64,000 bases of DNA from contig NZ_JAOOPY010000013.1 in the NCBI RefSeq assembly GCF_025486315.1, positions 103,835 to 167,834 of the forward strand, in the 5' to 3' direction. The position numbers and the translations under genes were made by a program. The notes below the pieces were generated by a model that ran no database searches, had not been told where the DNA came from, and saw only the letters and a program-made list of their open reading frames with translations. Position 1 is the stretch's first letter, and the number at the start of each line of letters is the position of its first letter. This DNA comes from Variovorax sp. N23 (GTDB lineage: Bacteria > Pseudomonadota > Gammaproteobacteria > Burkholderiales > Burkholderiaceae_C). Below are positions 42,795-50,659 of this stretch, piece after piece.

Positions 42795-42830
42795 GCGAAA
42801 CACGGCAACCGCGTTCTTGAAAAGCGAATC

Positions 42831-43425
42831 ATGACCAGAATTTGATCATCGGTGCGACTTCAGTCATCGCGAAAGCGACGGCGCATCTCTGGGCCCGCGA
42901 GGGACATGCGCTCTATCTGGTCGGGCGCGACACGGATCATCTGCAGGAGATCGCGGGCGACTTAAGGGTTCGCGGTGCTCAGTCAGTCCAGCATGCGCCG
43001 CTGGACGTGAACGACTTTGCACAGCATGCCGCCGCGATCGACGCCGCCGAGGGCGCGCTCGTGGGGGCTTGACGTGGCCCTCATTGCCCATGGAATGTTG
43101 GGGGATCAATAAGCCTGTGAGCAAGATGTCCAGGCCGCACTCCAGGAACTGAACACCAACGCCATCAGCGTCATTTCGTTGCTCACGCACCTGGCCAGCC
43201 GGTTTGAAGCGCAACAGCATGGCACCCTGGTTGTTCTCGGTTCGGTGGCCGGCCGCATTCGACAAGAAGGTGCCGCTCTGGAGCGCTCCAGATGTCATCG
43301 CCCGGGCGACTCTTCGCGGAATGGCACAGCGACGCGATGTCGTTTACGCGCCGTGGTTCTAGTGGGGCGTGACGGCCATCATCAGGTCGATTCCAGAGCG
43401 CGTCTTCAAGAGGTTGTCGCTCTGA
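42831..43425 (+). pseudogene. Decayed DprE2-like SDR gene
   Basis: From ATG 42831 the sequence needs one inserted base to read MTRI-LIIGATSVIAKATAHLWAREGHALYLVGRD. The frame shifts near 43070 to DVALIAHGMLGDQ, a TAA, then CEQDVQAALQELNTNAIS and GTLVVLGSVAGRIRQ. The Tyr-x-x-x-Lys region is deleted. The tail reads DVIARATLRGMAQRRDVVYAPWF, a TAG, and RSIPERVFKRLSL. At least two frameshifts, two nonsense codons and one deletion make it non-functional. Confidence 0.8.
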
Positions 43426-43474
43426 CCCGCCCCGATCAGAGGCGGCGCGACGGCCAGGACGCGGGCCCCAGTGC

Positions 43475-43705
43475 TCACATGCTCAGGCCACGGCGAGCCA
43501 GGAGCTCGCGCACGGCGATCACGGAAGTGATCTGTTCGATTTCGCTGTCCTCGACGGTGATCTCATGGATGATTTCGATCTCGCAAGCCAGCATGACGGC
43601 CGTCAAGCTGTCCCAGTTTTCGAGGGTCTCGCTGGTGTCTTCGTCTTTGACTCGGGCGGGATCGATTCGCAGCACGGAGGCAATCAGGGCACGGACTTGC
43701 GGCAT
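43475..43705 (-). CDS. Acyl carrier protein
   Basis: This 76-residue acidic helical protein has the 4'-phosphopantetheine attachment motif WDSLTAVML (Ser about residue 37). Helix I is MPQVRALIASVLRI and the tail is VIAVRELLARRG. ATG 43705 was preferred to the longer frame because it starts helix I. It lies 97 bases downstream of the WcbI-like gene on the same strand. Stand-alone ACPs in glycan loci donate or carry acyl groups for sugar or lipid acylation, or serve a small biosynthetic module; no synthase partner is visible nearby. Confidence 0.82.
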   Translation of the reverse strand: MPQVRALIASVLRIDPARVKDEDTSETLENWDSLTAVMLACEIEIIHEITVEDSEIEQITSVIAVRELLARRGLSM

Positions 43706-43801
43706 TGGCGGGCTCTTACAAAAGCGGGGGTGCGGGAAAGCATGGGAGGTGGGTGGCGCCGCACCAGTTGCGGCCATCGAGGCGCGCGCCGGCGCCGGCC
43801 C

Positions 43802-44683
43802 TCACCAGTTCATGTCGTATTCGATGTAGCGCTGGACATATTCATACAAGGTCCAATGCTGCGTCTGCCAGAGGTAGGCGTAGTCCGCCTGCCAGAACTT
43901 CAGGCCCAGCACCTCGGCCACCACGGGGTGGATAGGGCTCTGGTGCTCGCCCATGCCACCGTAGTGCGAAGCCGCGGCCAGGCAGGCCGCTGCGCGCTCG
44001 TTGCTGCCGCCGAGCACCGGCCGGGCGACTTCGGCAACGCGGCGCGTGAGCTCGGCCATCGCCGGCGCCGACACGTGCCCGCTGGTCCAGAACAGGTGTT
44101 CTTCACGAAAGCGCGCCAGCACGTAGTCGGCCAGCTTCACGTCGCTGCGTGCGTCGTAGCGCTGCATGCGTTCGATGTCGCGCTGCAGGCGCACGTGCAG
44201 ATTGGGCATCTTGCGCTGCGACAGGTCCATGTAGGCCCCCACGGCCAGGGGCCCGCTCAAGCCCGACCGAGCGATCTGCAGGCCCAGCATGTCGCCCAGG
44301 GGATAGCGCTTCCACATCGGGTAGGCCGGGTCATGCGGGTTGCGCGGCTCCGTGGTCTCGAAGGGCCACTGGCAGTACATGTTGAAGCTGGGGTAGCGGA
44401 TGACGGGGCAACCGGCGGGCAGGCGCGAGGTCAGGGCCTCCAGGGCCGGGTTGTGCTTCGCTTCCTCATACTGGCGAATCAGCAGCGCCACGTCCTTCAT
44501 GTCCTCGTCAGGAATGGCCGGGGCTCGCGCCTCGCCGGGCAGGGCATAGCAGAGCGCGGCCGCAAAGCGGTAGTCGTCGTTCAAGTCGTCCAGCGTGGCG
44601 AGCATCCGCGCCAGATACGGCGCCTGGCAGTTGCCATAGACCAGCACAGTGCGCGCCTTCGGCGTGCGGCCACCGTAGACCAT
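43802..44683 (-). CDS. WcbI-family polysaccharide biosynthesis putative acetyltransferase
   Basis: This protein of about 293 residues begins with the WcbI signature VLVYGNCQAPYLARML (GNCQ motif). PVIRYPSFNMYCQWPFE is near residue 105 and the C-terminal half is helical. WcbI is required for Burkholderia capsule synthesis and binds CoA, which suits the neighbouring acyl carrier protein gene. ATG 44683 was chosen because the conserved fold starts 12 residues later; the frame is open upstream to 44878 but that leader is not protein-like. No motif contradicts activity. Confidence 0.78.
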   Translation of the reverse strand: MVYGGRTPKARTVLVYGNCQAPYLARMLATLDDLNDDYRFAAALCYALPGEARAPAIPDEDMKDVALLIRQYEEAKHNPALEALTSRLPAGCPVIRYPSFNMYCQWPFETTEPRNPHDPAYPMWKRYPLGDMLGLQIARSGLSGPLAVGAYMDLSQRKMPNLHVRLQRDIERMQRYDARSDVKLADYVLARFREEHLFWTSGHVSAPAMAELTRRVAEVARPVLGGSNERAAACLAAASHYGGMGEHQSPIHPVVAEVLGLKFWQADYAYLWQTQHWTLYEYVQRYIEYDMNW

Positions 44684-45032
44684 GGCATAGGGCGAGCGTT
44701 GCGCGGCATCAACAGAAGGTTCGGTGGTGGAGGCAGGCACTGTCAATAAAAAGCAATAAATGCCGATGGAACATGGGCCGCCCGCGCATCCAGAGAGGCT
44801 GCACTGCTCTAATTTGCAAGGTGGCACTGCTGAACAACTGTGCATTATCCGGCGCATTTGTATGGCCGTACCACCCAAAGAGTGGCCCCGCTTCTCTGAA
44901 CAGTTTTACCCCGAGAGATAAAGAGACTGCGTACGGGTTGAAGAGGTGCAGAATTGTCCACGGCGGCGGTGGTCGCTTTGCGACAAACCGACCGACGCGG
45001 TGGGCAACTCGGGGCGCACCGGGGTCCTCATT
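44684..45032. other. Intergenic stretch upstream of the WcbI-like gene
   Basis: These 349 bases contain the promoter region of the minus-strand WcbI-ACP pair and the boundary of an IS3 remnant. A minus-strand TTGACA occurs near 44742, but no matching -10 was convincing. No gene was seen. Confidence 0.4.
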
Positions 45033-45146
45033 CTAGGCAGCTACAGCCAACTCGGGCAGCAGTGCCCAGTAGACCTGCTCGGACGTGCGGTCCTCTATGC
45101 GCGAATGCACGCGCTCGCGGTTGTACCAGTCGATGTAGGTGTCCAG
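45033..45146 (-). mobile_element. IS3-family transposase C-terminal fragment
   Basis: The minus-strand frame LDTYIDWYNRERVHSRIEDRT, then SEQVYWALLPELAVAA and a stop, is the C-terminal end of an IS3-family OrfB integrase domain (the WYN-RRHS-type region before the terminus). Only about 37 codons remain. Confidence 0.6.
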
Positions 45147-45193
45147 GTCTGAGCGCGCAGCGCTAATAAAGATGGTCGAGCCTCAACCCAACT

Positions 45194-45451
45194 TTGTTAC
45201 AAGAGAGTTGCGAACCCTTGAGACGCCTTTTTTCAGAGTACGCCGTCAGGAAACCCGCCGCCAAAATCCTCAGGGCGTACCACGGCGATCCGCTGGGCGG
45301 CAGCGGCGTGTTGTGCTACATCCATTTCGGCTGGGACATGCTGGAGCAGGCGAGGGCGGCGGGGTTCCGGGATGCCTATGCCCTGGCGTACCGGGCGCCT
45401 GCGTTCGGCTACCTGGGCGATGCGTCCCTGATGTTTTTTGCCGTGGCCTGA
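45194..45451 (+). pseudogene. C-terminal fragment of a SAM-dependent methyltransferase
   Basis: The recognisable part is AYHGDPLGGSGVLCYIHFGWDMLEQARAAGFRDAYALAYRA, then AFGYLGDASLMFFAVA. This is the C-terminal end of methyltransferases found in similar glycan clusters. There is no SAM-binding motif; the 5' part is lost at an IS3 remnant. The only start in frame is a TTG with no ribosome-binding site. Confidence 0.5.
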
Positions 45452-45454
45452 GCC

Positions 45455-45617
45455 GGCGGCCCTGTACACCGACCCGATCTACCCTAGTGACCATGACCCC
45501 ACGACTCCTACCGAAACACTTGGTGCGCAGGCCGCTGCGGCGTACGAAGGCTACCTCGACATCTTGGGGCCCTCAGAGATCACGGGTTGGGCTTTGGCCT
45601 CGGATGAGTTCGCATAG
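45455..45617 (+). pseudogene. Fragment with the N-terminal domain seen in the duplicated methyltransferases
   Basis: A frame reads AALYTDPIYPSDHDPTTPTET, then AYEGYLDILGPSEITGWALASDEFA and a stop. The ITGWALA segment resembles LISGWAL in the methyltransferases at 40381 and 46135. It is short and broken, so function is not expected. It is probably a leftover of gene shuffling in this locus. Confidence 0.35.
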
Positions 45618-45620
45618 CAC

Positions 45621-46085
45621 GTTGAAACTCGCATGAACGCTGGGTTTCATGATTTCTATTTAGAAAAGTACCGTCAAAAGTACCGTCATTTGTGAAAGTC
45701 TCCCCTGTCGCACGTTCCCCACACGCAGGCTGAGTCAATGGTTTAATTATTTTCAAACGGGGGCTTTTCTGGGTGTGATGAACTGCGGGGTGTCACCAAG
45801 GCCGTCAGCTAAGACCTTTGACGCCCCCCGTGCCTTCTCCATTACTCTTGGCCTGCGAACCCGACTATCTAAACACCGCAGAGGATATATCCTCAGACTC
45901 TGGCCGCAATCGGTCAGGAGGCGCCGATGCCCCGTGAGAGGCAGTTCTGCAGCGGGAGCTGCCCGTGGGTGCTACCAGATGGACTCACGCTGGCGGCTAC
46001 CAAGCGGCCATTGGGTGCGGAGAAGGGCGCGTGCCCAAATGGCGCCTGTGTGAGGTACTGCAGTCATCGGGCTTCCGCAACCTCT
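45621..46085. other. Intergenic stretch without a recognised gene
   Basis: These 465 bases contain a tandem AAAAGTACCGTC pair near 45665 and an AT-richer patch around 45740, but no coding frame with protein character. They precede the conserved upstream block of duplicated segment A. Confidence 0.4.
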
Positions 46086-46668
46086 TGTATATTTCGCACG
46101 ACCATCGCTCGATGGGGCTCATCCTTGCTCTCGAATGGACATACACCAAGCAGAGATTCAGTTGGCGGGAGCAAAGCACCTGCGATGGCTGCCGGACGGA
46201 GTTGTCGTTTCCGACGATGGTTTGTTGATCTCCGGATGGGCTCTGACGGTCTGGGACCGCCAGGACCGGATGCGCTTTCTGATCAATGGCGTTGCCTTCG
46301 ACAAGCTTGACTGGCCCCTGGAATCCGTCTATCTCACCGCGACGTTCCCCGACATGCCGCACGCGCAGGCTTCCCGCTTCTTTGCCTGGCACCAGCGAAG
46401 GCCTGACCGCGAGCTGTTCCCCAACGGTTTTGCGCGCTTCAATGTGACCGGCCCACTGGGCGAGCACCGCTTGTCGTACCGTACGGCCTGGTACCTCGCA
46501 GACCCGGCCACCGAGCCTGGCATGCCCACACCGGCGCAGATCGAACGCGTGATCGGCAAGCCGGACGAACAGGCCTACCGGCTTGGCGGTGCCACCATCG
46601 TCCAGCGGGTGGAAGCGCTGCTGCTGGAGCGATTCGACCGGCCGCTCGCTTCCTTCCAGGCCATCCTG
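46086..46668 (+). repeat. Duplicated segment A, diverged part (copy 2)
   Basis: Aligned without gaps to 40332-40914. Substitutions are spread through coding and upstream DNA, unlike the adjoining identical part. Confidence 0.85.
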
Positions 46669-47211
46669 GACTGGGGTTGCGGTGCCGGGCGGCTTTGCCG
46701 CTACCTCACTGCGCGGTCGTCAGCGGTCACCGGCATCGACATCGACCCGGACAACGTGGCCGCGTGTGCGTACCTGCTGCCGAAGGCCCGTTTCCTGCAG
46801 GTGGACCTGATGCCGCCCACGCCCTTCCCGGCGGCGGCGTTCGACCTGGTGGTGGGCCTGTCGGTGCTCACCCACCTGGACGAACCCGTGCAGGACGCCT
46901 GGCTGGCCGAGTTGCAGCGCATCACGCGCCCGCAAGCTTTGCTGCTGCTGTCGGTGCAGGGCCTGGCCCAGATGTCGCTGTATAGGGCACCGCCTGAAAT
47001 GGCGCTGGCCGCGCACGAAAAGGGCATTCTGGACAACGGTGCCAATGCCCAGCTCACCGATGTGCTGGCAGACCAGACCTACTACCGCGACGTGATGCAT
47101 TCGCGCGACTACATCCTGACCCATTGGGCGAAATGGTTCGACGTGCTCGACATCATCGAAGGCATGGCCGGCAACCAGGACCTGGTGCTGCTTCGCCGCC
47201 GCACAGACTGA
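46135..47211 (+). CDS. SAM-dependent methyltransferase, copy 2
   Basis: This 358-residue paralogue of the gene at 40381 has the same N-terminal domain (DDGLLISGWALTVWD) and class I methyltransferase domain (LDWGCGAGRLCRYL). Residues 1-179 differ at about 21 places, while the remaining 179 appear identical. The start lacks the GGGAG present in copy 1, so translation may be weaker. It is followed 11 bases later by the second methyltransferase, as in copy 1. Confidence 0.85.
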   Translation: MDIHQAEIQLAGAKHLRWLPDGVVVSDDGLLISGWALTVWDRQDRMRFLINGVAFDKLDWPLESVYLTATFPDMPHAQASRFFAWHQRRPDRELFPNGFARFNVTGPLGEHRLSYRTAWYLADPATEPGMPTPAQIERVIGKPDEQAYRLGGATIVQRVEALLLERFDRPLASFQAILDWGCGAGRLCRYLTARSSAVTGIDIDPDNVAACAYLLPKARFLQVDLMPPTPFPAAAFDLVVGLSVLTHLDEPVQDAWLAELQRITRPQALLLLSVQGLAQMSLYRAPPEMALAAHEKGILDNGANAQLTDVLADQTYYRDVMHSRDYILTHWAKWFDVLDIIEGMAGNQDLVLLRRRTD

Positions 47212-48308
47212 AAGGAACCGGCATGCACCCGAGCGCCATGCACAACGGTGCCCTGTTTTTCGAGAGCTACCTGGCCAGCCAGCCGCGGGCCACGGTCCTC
47301 GACATCGGCTCGCAGGACGTCAATGGCTCCTTGCGATCGCTGGCTTTGCCCAGCATGCGCTACGTGGGCCTGGACTTCGCGGCCGGGCCGGGCGTGGACC
47401 TGGTGCTGGACGATCCTTACCACCTGCCGTTCGCTGATGGCTCCGTGGATGCGGTGGTCAGCAGCTCGTGCTTCGAGCACATCGAGATGTTCTGGCTCAT
47501 GTTCAACGAAGTGCTGCGCGTGCTCAAACCCGAAGGCCTGTTCTACCTGAACGCGCCCAGCAACGGCGAGTTTCACCGCTACCCGGTGGACTGCTGGCGC
47601 TTCTACCCTGACGCCGGCGAAGCGCTGGTGCGCTGGGGTGTGCGCTCGGGCCATCGGCCTGCACTACTGGAATCGTTCACCACCCATCAGCAGCGCGACA
47701 TCTGGAACGACTTCGTGGCGGTGTTCGTGCAAAACGCTGACTGCGTGCAGCAGCATCCGGTGCGCATGCTCGATCGGCTGGATCGCTACATGAATGGCCG
47801 CAGGCACGGCGTGGCGGGCATTCTGTGCCCGCATGCGGCCAGCGAAGACGGGGCGAAACTCACACTGCTCACAGGCCACGCCAAACCGTTGGCCTGACCG
47901 ATTTTCAGGCTGTCTTGCGCAACCACAGGCTGGCACCTTCGTTGTGCAGACACAGCGGCATTTGCTGTTCGAAGAATTCGCGGTGGAAGTGCGACATGAA
48001 GGTGTTCATCAGCAGCACCTGGAACCGCGCGTTGTCTTGCAGGAAGGCGCGCACCAGGTAGGCCTCGTTCCAGGCGCGGCCCTCCAGGATCCATGCCTTC
48101 GGGTACTCGAAAGGGTAGAAGATGTCGTGCAGGTGGATCACCACGCCGGGCGCCAGCAGGGGAAAGATCTCGAACAGCAGGCGGTTCACGTCGCTGCCCA
48201 CCTTGCTGACGTGGGTGGAGTCGATGAACAGCACGTCGTTCTCGCCCAGCGCCTGGAACACTCCCACCGGCACGTCCTGCAAAGGCTGCCCAAGTACCGT
48301 GCTGTGGG
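46669..48308 (+). repeat. Duplicated segment A, identical part (copy 2)
   Basis: 1,640 bases matching 40915-42554 with no difference found. In this copy the third gene continues intact beyond the boundary at 48308, so this is likely the parental arrangement at the right side. Confidence 0.88.
47223..47897 (+). CDS. SAM-dependent methyltransferase (Methyltransf_11 type), copy 2
   Basis: This 224-residue protein is identical to that at 41469-42143: motif I VLDIGSQDVNGSLR, motif II YVGLDFAAGPGVD. It lies within the identical part of the duplication and converges on the methyltransferase at 47905 with 7 bases between stops. Confidence 0.85.
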   Translation: MHPSAMHNGALFFESYLASQPRATVLDIGSQDVNGSLRSLALPSMRYVGLDFAAGPGVDLVLDDPYHLPFADGSVDAVVSSSCFEHIEMFWLMFNEVLRVLKPEGLFYLNAPSNGEFHRYPVDCWRFYPDAGEALVRWGVRSGHRPALLESFTTHQQRDIWNDFVAVFVQNADCVQQHPVRMLDRLDRYMNGRRHGVAGILCPHAASEDGAKLTLLTGHAKPLA

Positions 48309-48750
48309 TCATGTCCTCCGGGTGCATCAATGATTGCAGCAAAGCCGGGTAGGGGTCGATGAAGGTGGTGTGAACAGGGTGATCGATGAAGTGCTCGATG
48401 GTGTCCAGCGTGACGCACGACGAATGGCCCGACCCCACCTCCACCACCCGCTTCGGTGCCAGGTGACGCAGCATGCAGTGCAGCATGATCGCGTCGGAAT
48501 GGCCGTAGGCTGGGTTCTGGTAGTGGTAGCGCAGACCGGGGCTGGGCTGGTCGGTGAAGGGGATGTCCTGGTAGTAGCGGGCAAACCGTTCCAGCAGCGC
48601 CCGTTGCGCCGCTTCCTGCATGTCGATGCCAGGCAGCGTGCGCGGCATCGGCCCGAACAGGCGGGCTTCGTTCTGGCGCACGGCCTGCAGGTCGGGCAGT
48701 GCCGAGTAGTAATGGCCAGGGGGAAACAGTTCGCTGGTGGGCTCAAGCAT
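47905..48750 (-). CDS. Class I SAM-dependent methyltransferase (Methyltransf_24 type)
   Basis: This 281-residue protein has SAM motif I RVVEVGSGHSSCVTLD near residue 100, FIDPYPALL as motif II and DVLFIDSTHVSKVGSDV followed by GVVIHLHDIFYPFEYP, the pattern of Methyltransf_24 enzymes. ATG 48750 was preferred; a TTG at 48804 is open but lacks a ribosome-binding site. Its 3' half is duplicated as a truncated copy at 42151-42554. It is divergent from the methyltransferase at 48871. Confidence 0.82.
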   Translation of the reverse strand: MLEPTSELFPPGHYYSALPDLQAVRQNEARLFGPMPRTLPGIDMQEAAQRALLERFARYYQDIPFTDQPSPGLRYHYQNPAYGHSDAIMLHCMLRHLAPKRVVEVGSGHSSCVTLDTIEHFIDHPVHTTFIDPYPALLQSLMHPEDMTHSTVLGQPLQDVPVGVFQALGENDVLFIDSTHVSKVGSDVNRLLFEIFPLLAPGVVIHLHDIFYPFEYPKAWILEGRAWNEAYLVRAFLQDNARFQVLLMNTFMSHFHREFFEQQMPLCLHNEGASLWLRKTA

Positions 48751-48870
48751 GGCGGGTGCAAAGGTGGCAAGGGCGGCGGGGGCACCCACCGTATTGAGCC
48801 ACAATGATCCGGCAACACCCCGTGTTTTTTCCTTGGCCTGCCTGTTTGACCCCTGTTCACCCTGTATTGC

Positions 48871-49842
48871 ATGTCACTCGTTACATCCCCCGCCGACATT
48901 GACCAGGACCTGGCCGCCCGGCTGGACACCACCTGGGGCGACCCTGCCACCTGGGTGGCCCATGGCCTGCAATGGCTGCACCTGGACGCCGTGCGCGAAC
49001 GCATGCACGAGCAAGTGACGGGCGATGCGGCCGTGTCGCCGCTGGATTGGTTCTTTCAGACTGTGGGTGCCTCACAGTCCCTGCCGCTGCGGCGCGTGCT
49101 GGTGCTGGGTTGTGGACAGGGAACGGTGGAGCGCCAGGTGGCGCGTGCCGGCTGGGCCACAGAGATCGTAGCCATCGACCTCTCCGCCAAGGTGTTGGAG
49201 GTGGCGCGGGCGAACGCAGCCGCCGATGGCGTGGCCATCCAATACCTGCAAGCGGACATGAACCGCTTGCCGCTGGGGCAACCTGGCTTCGAGCCCGGCA
49301 GTTTCGACGCGGTGCTGGGCGTGTCCAGCGTGCACCACTGCGCCGACCTGGAGCACCTGTACGCCAGCTTGGCCAGCCTGCTGGTGCCGGGGGGCTGGTT
49401 GTTCCTGGACGAATACGTCGGCCCCGACCGCTTCCAGTTTCCGGACCACCATGTGCGCTTCATGAACCAGTTGCTGGACATCCTGCCCGAGCACTTCCGC
49501 ACCCTCAATGACGGCCGGGTGAAGGGCAATCTCTGGCGCCCTTCGGTGGCGGAAGTGGTGGCGATCGACCCCAGCGAGGCGGTGCGGTCATCGAAAGTGC
49601 TGCCCTTGCTGGAGCCGCATTTCGAAGTGCAGGAGCGACGACCTTACGGCGGCGCCATCCTGCGGGTGGTGCTGTCCGACATCGCCCAGAACTTTCAGGG
49701 CGCCGCCGCAGCGCCCTGGCTGCACGCTCTGCTGGGCGCCGAGGAAGACATGTTCCGCACTGGCCGCCTGCAGCGTGACATGGCGTGTGTCATGGCCCGC
49801 GCGCGCGGTGGAGCCAATCCGCCATCCAGCGCGGGTCGTTGA
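48871..49842 (+). CDS. Class I SAM-dependent methyltransferase
   Basis: This 323-residue protein has motif I RVLVLGCGQGTVERQVA (about residues 75-91), motif II VAIDLSAKVLEVAR, FDAVLGVSSVHH as motif IV, and LLVPGGWLFLDEYVG. The C-terminal 120 residues contain PYGGAILRVVLSDIAQNF, usual for methyltransferases placed beside glycosyltransferases. It starts 120 bases from the divergent methyltransferase. Its last 53 bases overlap the 3' end of the convergent gene at 49790. Confidence 0.84.
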   Translation: MSLVTSPADIDQDLAARLDTTWGDPATWVAHGLQWLHLDAVRERMHEQVTGDAAVSPLDWFFQTVGASQSLPLRRVLVLGCGQGTVERQVARAGWATEIVAIDLSAKVLEVARANAAADGVAIQYLQADMNRLPLGQPGFEPGSFDAVLGVSSVHHCADLEHLYASLASLLVPGGWLFLDEYVGPDRFQFPDHHVRFMNQLLDILPEHFRTLNDGRVKGNLWRPSVAEVVAIDPSEAVRSSKVLPLLEPHFEVQERRPYGGAILRVVLSDIAQNFQGAAAAPWLHALLGAEEDMFRTGRLQRDMACVMARARGGANPPSSAGR

Positions 49843-50659
49843 GCCCGAGTGAGAACATGCTGCCGGGCGCTGCCAGCGCCTGTTCGGTGGGCAGCGCGGC
49901 GTAGGCCTGGTGGATGAGCGGCAGGCGCTCACCAAGCACCCGGTTGGCCGGATCAAGCCCGGTCACGACCGTCAGCCCGGCCGGCGCGGTGGGCACGGTC
50001 ACGATGCGCAGGTCGGGGCGCAAGCCCTTGAGGCAGGGCACGATCTTCCAGCCGTCCGAGGTGTAGAAGCCGGTGCGGTGCTCGCGGCTCGCGGTCGATG
50101 CGCTCAGGGGCAGGGTGTCGTGCAACAGCAGCACCGCACCCTGCGCAGCGAAGCGTTCTGCCGCGATGAAGTCGTCGAGCACGGCTTCGAAACGGTGATC
50201 GCCGTCGATGAACGCCAGGTCGAAGCCCTCCGGTGTCAGCCCACTGTCTGCTGGTATCGAAGCGAAGAAGGCCGAACTGCTCATGCGGTACAGCCGGGCG
50301 GGGCCTTTGCAGCGGCTCAGTGGGTCGCCCAAGGGCGAGGGGTCCACGCCAATCACCCGCGTTGCGGCCGAGGCCAGTGCCAGCGACTCGCCCTTTTCCA
50401 CGCCGATTTCCAGGTAGGTGCGGGGTGCCAGTTGCGCATGGAACCAGGCCAGCCAGAAGCGGTAGTCCGCACCGGGCCAGCGCAGCCGGGCCAGGGCCAC
50501 GTGTACTTCCGGCAGGTTGGGCTCCATGGCCAGCGCCTCCCACAGGCATTCCAGCGCGGCCTGATCATTACCCTGCCACGCGAGCCGGCGGTACCGGGCC
50601 AGGGCTTTCACCTCCAGCGGGTGGCGCTTGGCTTGACGCTCAGGGCTCGGTTCACGCAT
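49790..50659 (-). CDS. Class I SAM-dependent methyltransferase with N-terminal TPR-like helix
   Basis: This 289-residue protein has a short helical N-terminus (YRRLAWQGNDQAALECLWEALAMEPNLPEVH) resembling one TPR unit. A Methyltransf_24 domain follows: TYLEIGVEKGESLALA, VIGVDPSPLGD, FDLAFIDGDHRFEAVLDDF and AVLLLHDTLPL. It starts within the end of the giant glycosyltransferase gene (8-base overlap) and is probably translated with it. The IDGDH motif is conserved in cephalosporin-hydroxylase-like and glycan methyltransferases. Confidence 0.83.
   Translation of the reverse strand: MREPSPERQAKRHPLEVKALARYRRLAWQGNDQAALECLWEALAMEPNLPEVHVALARLRWPGADYRFWLAWFHAQLAPRTYLEIGVEKGESLALASAATRVIGVDPSPLGDPLSRCKGPARLYRMSSSAFFASIPADSGLTPEGFDLAFIDGDHRFEAVLDDFIAAERFAAQGAVLLLHDTLPLSASTASREHRTGFYTSDGWKIVPCLKGLRPDLRIVTVPTAPAGLTVVTGLDPANRVLGERLPLIHQAYAALPTEQALAAPGSMFSLGLNDPRWMADWLHRARGP

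Noticed and set aside
45660..45690. Tandem AAAAGTACCGTC pair as an operator or iteron
   Set aside because: Only two copies, not next to a recognised regulator, and no supporting promoter.
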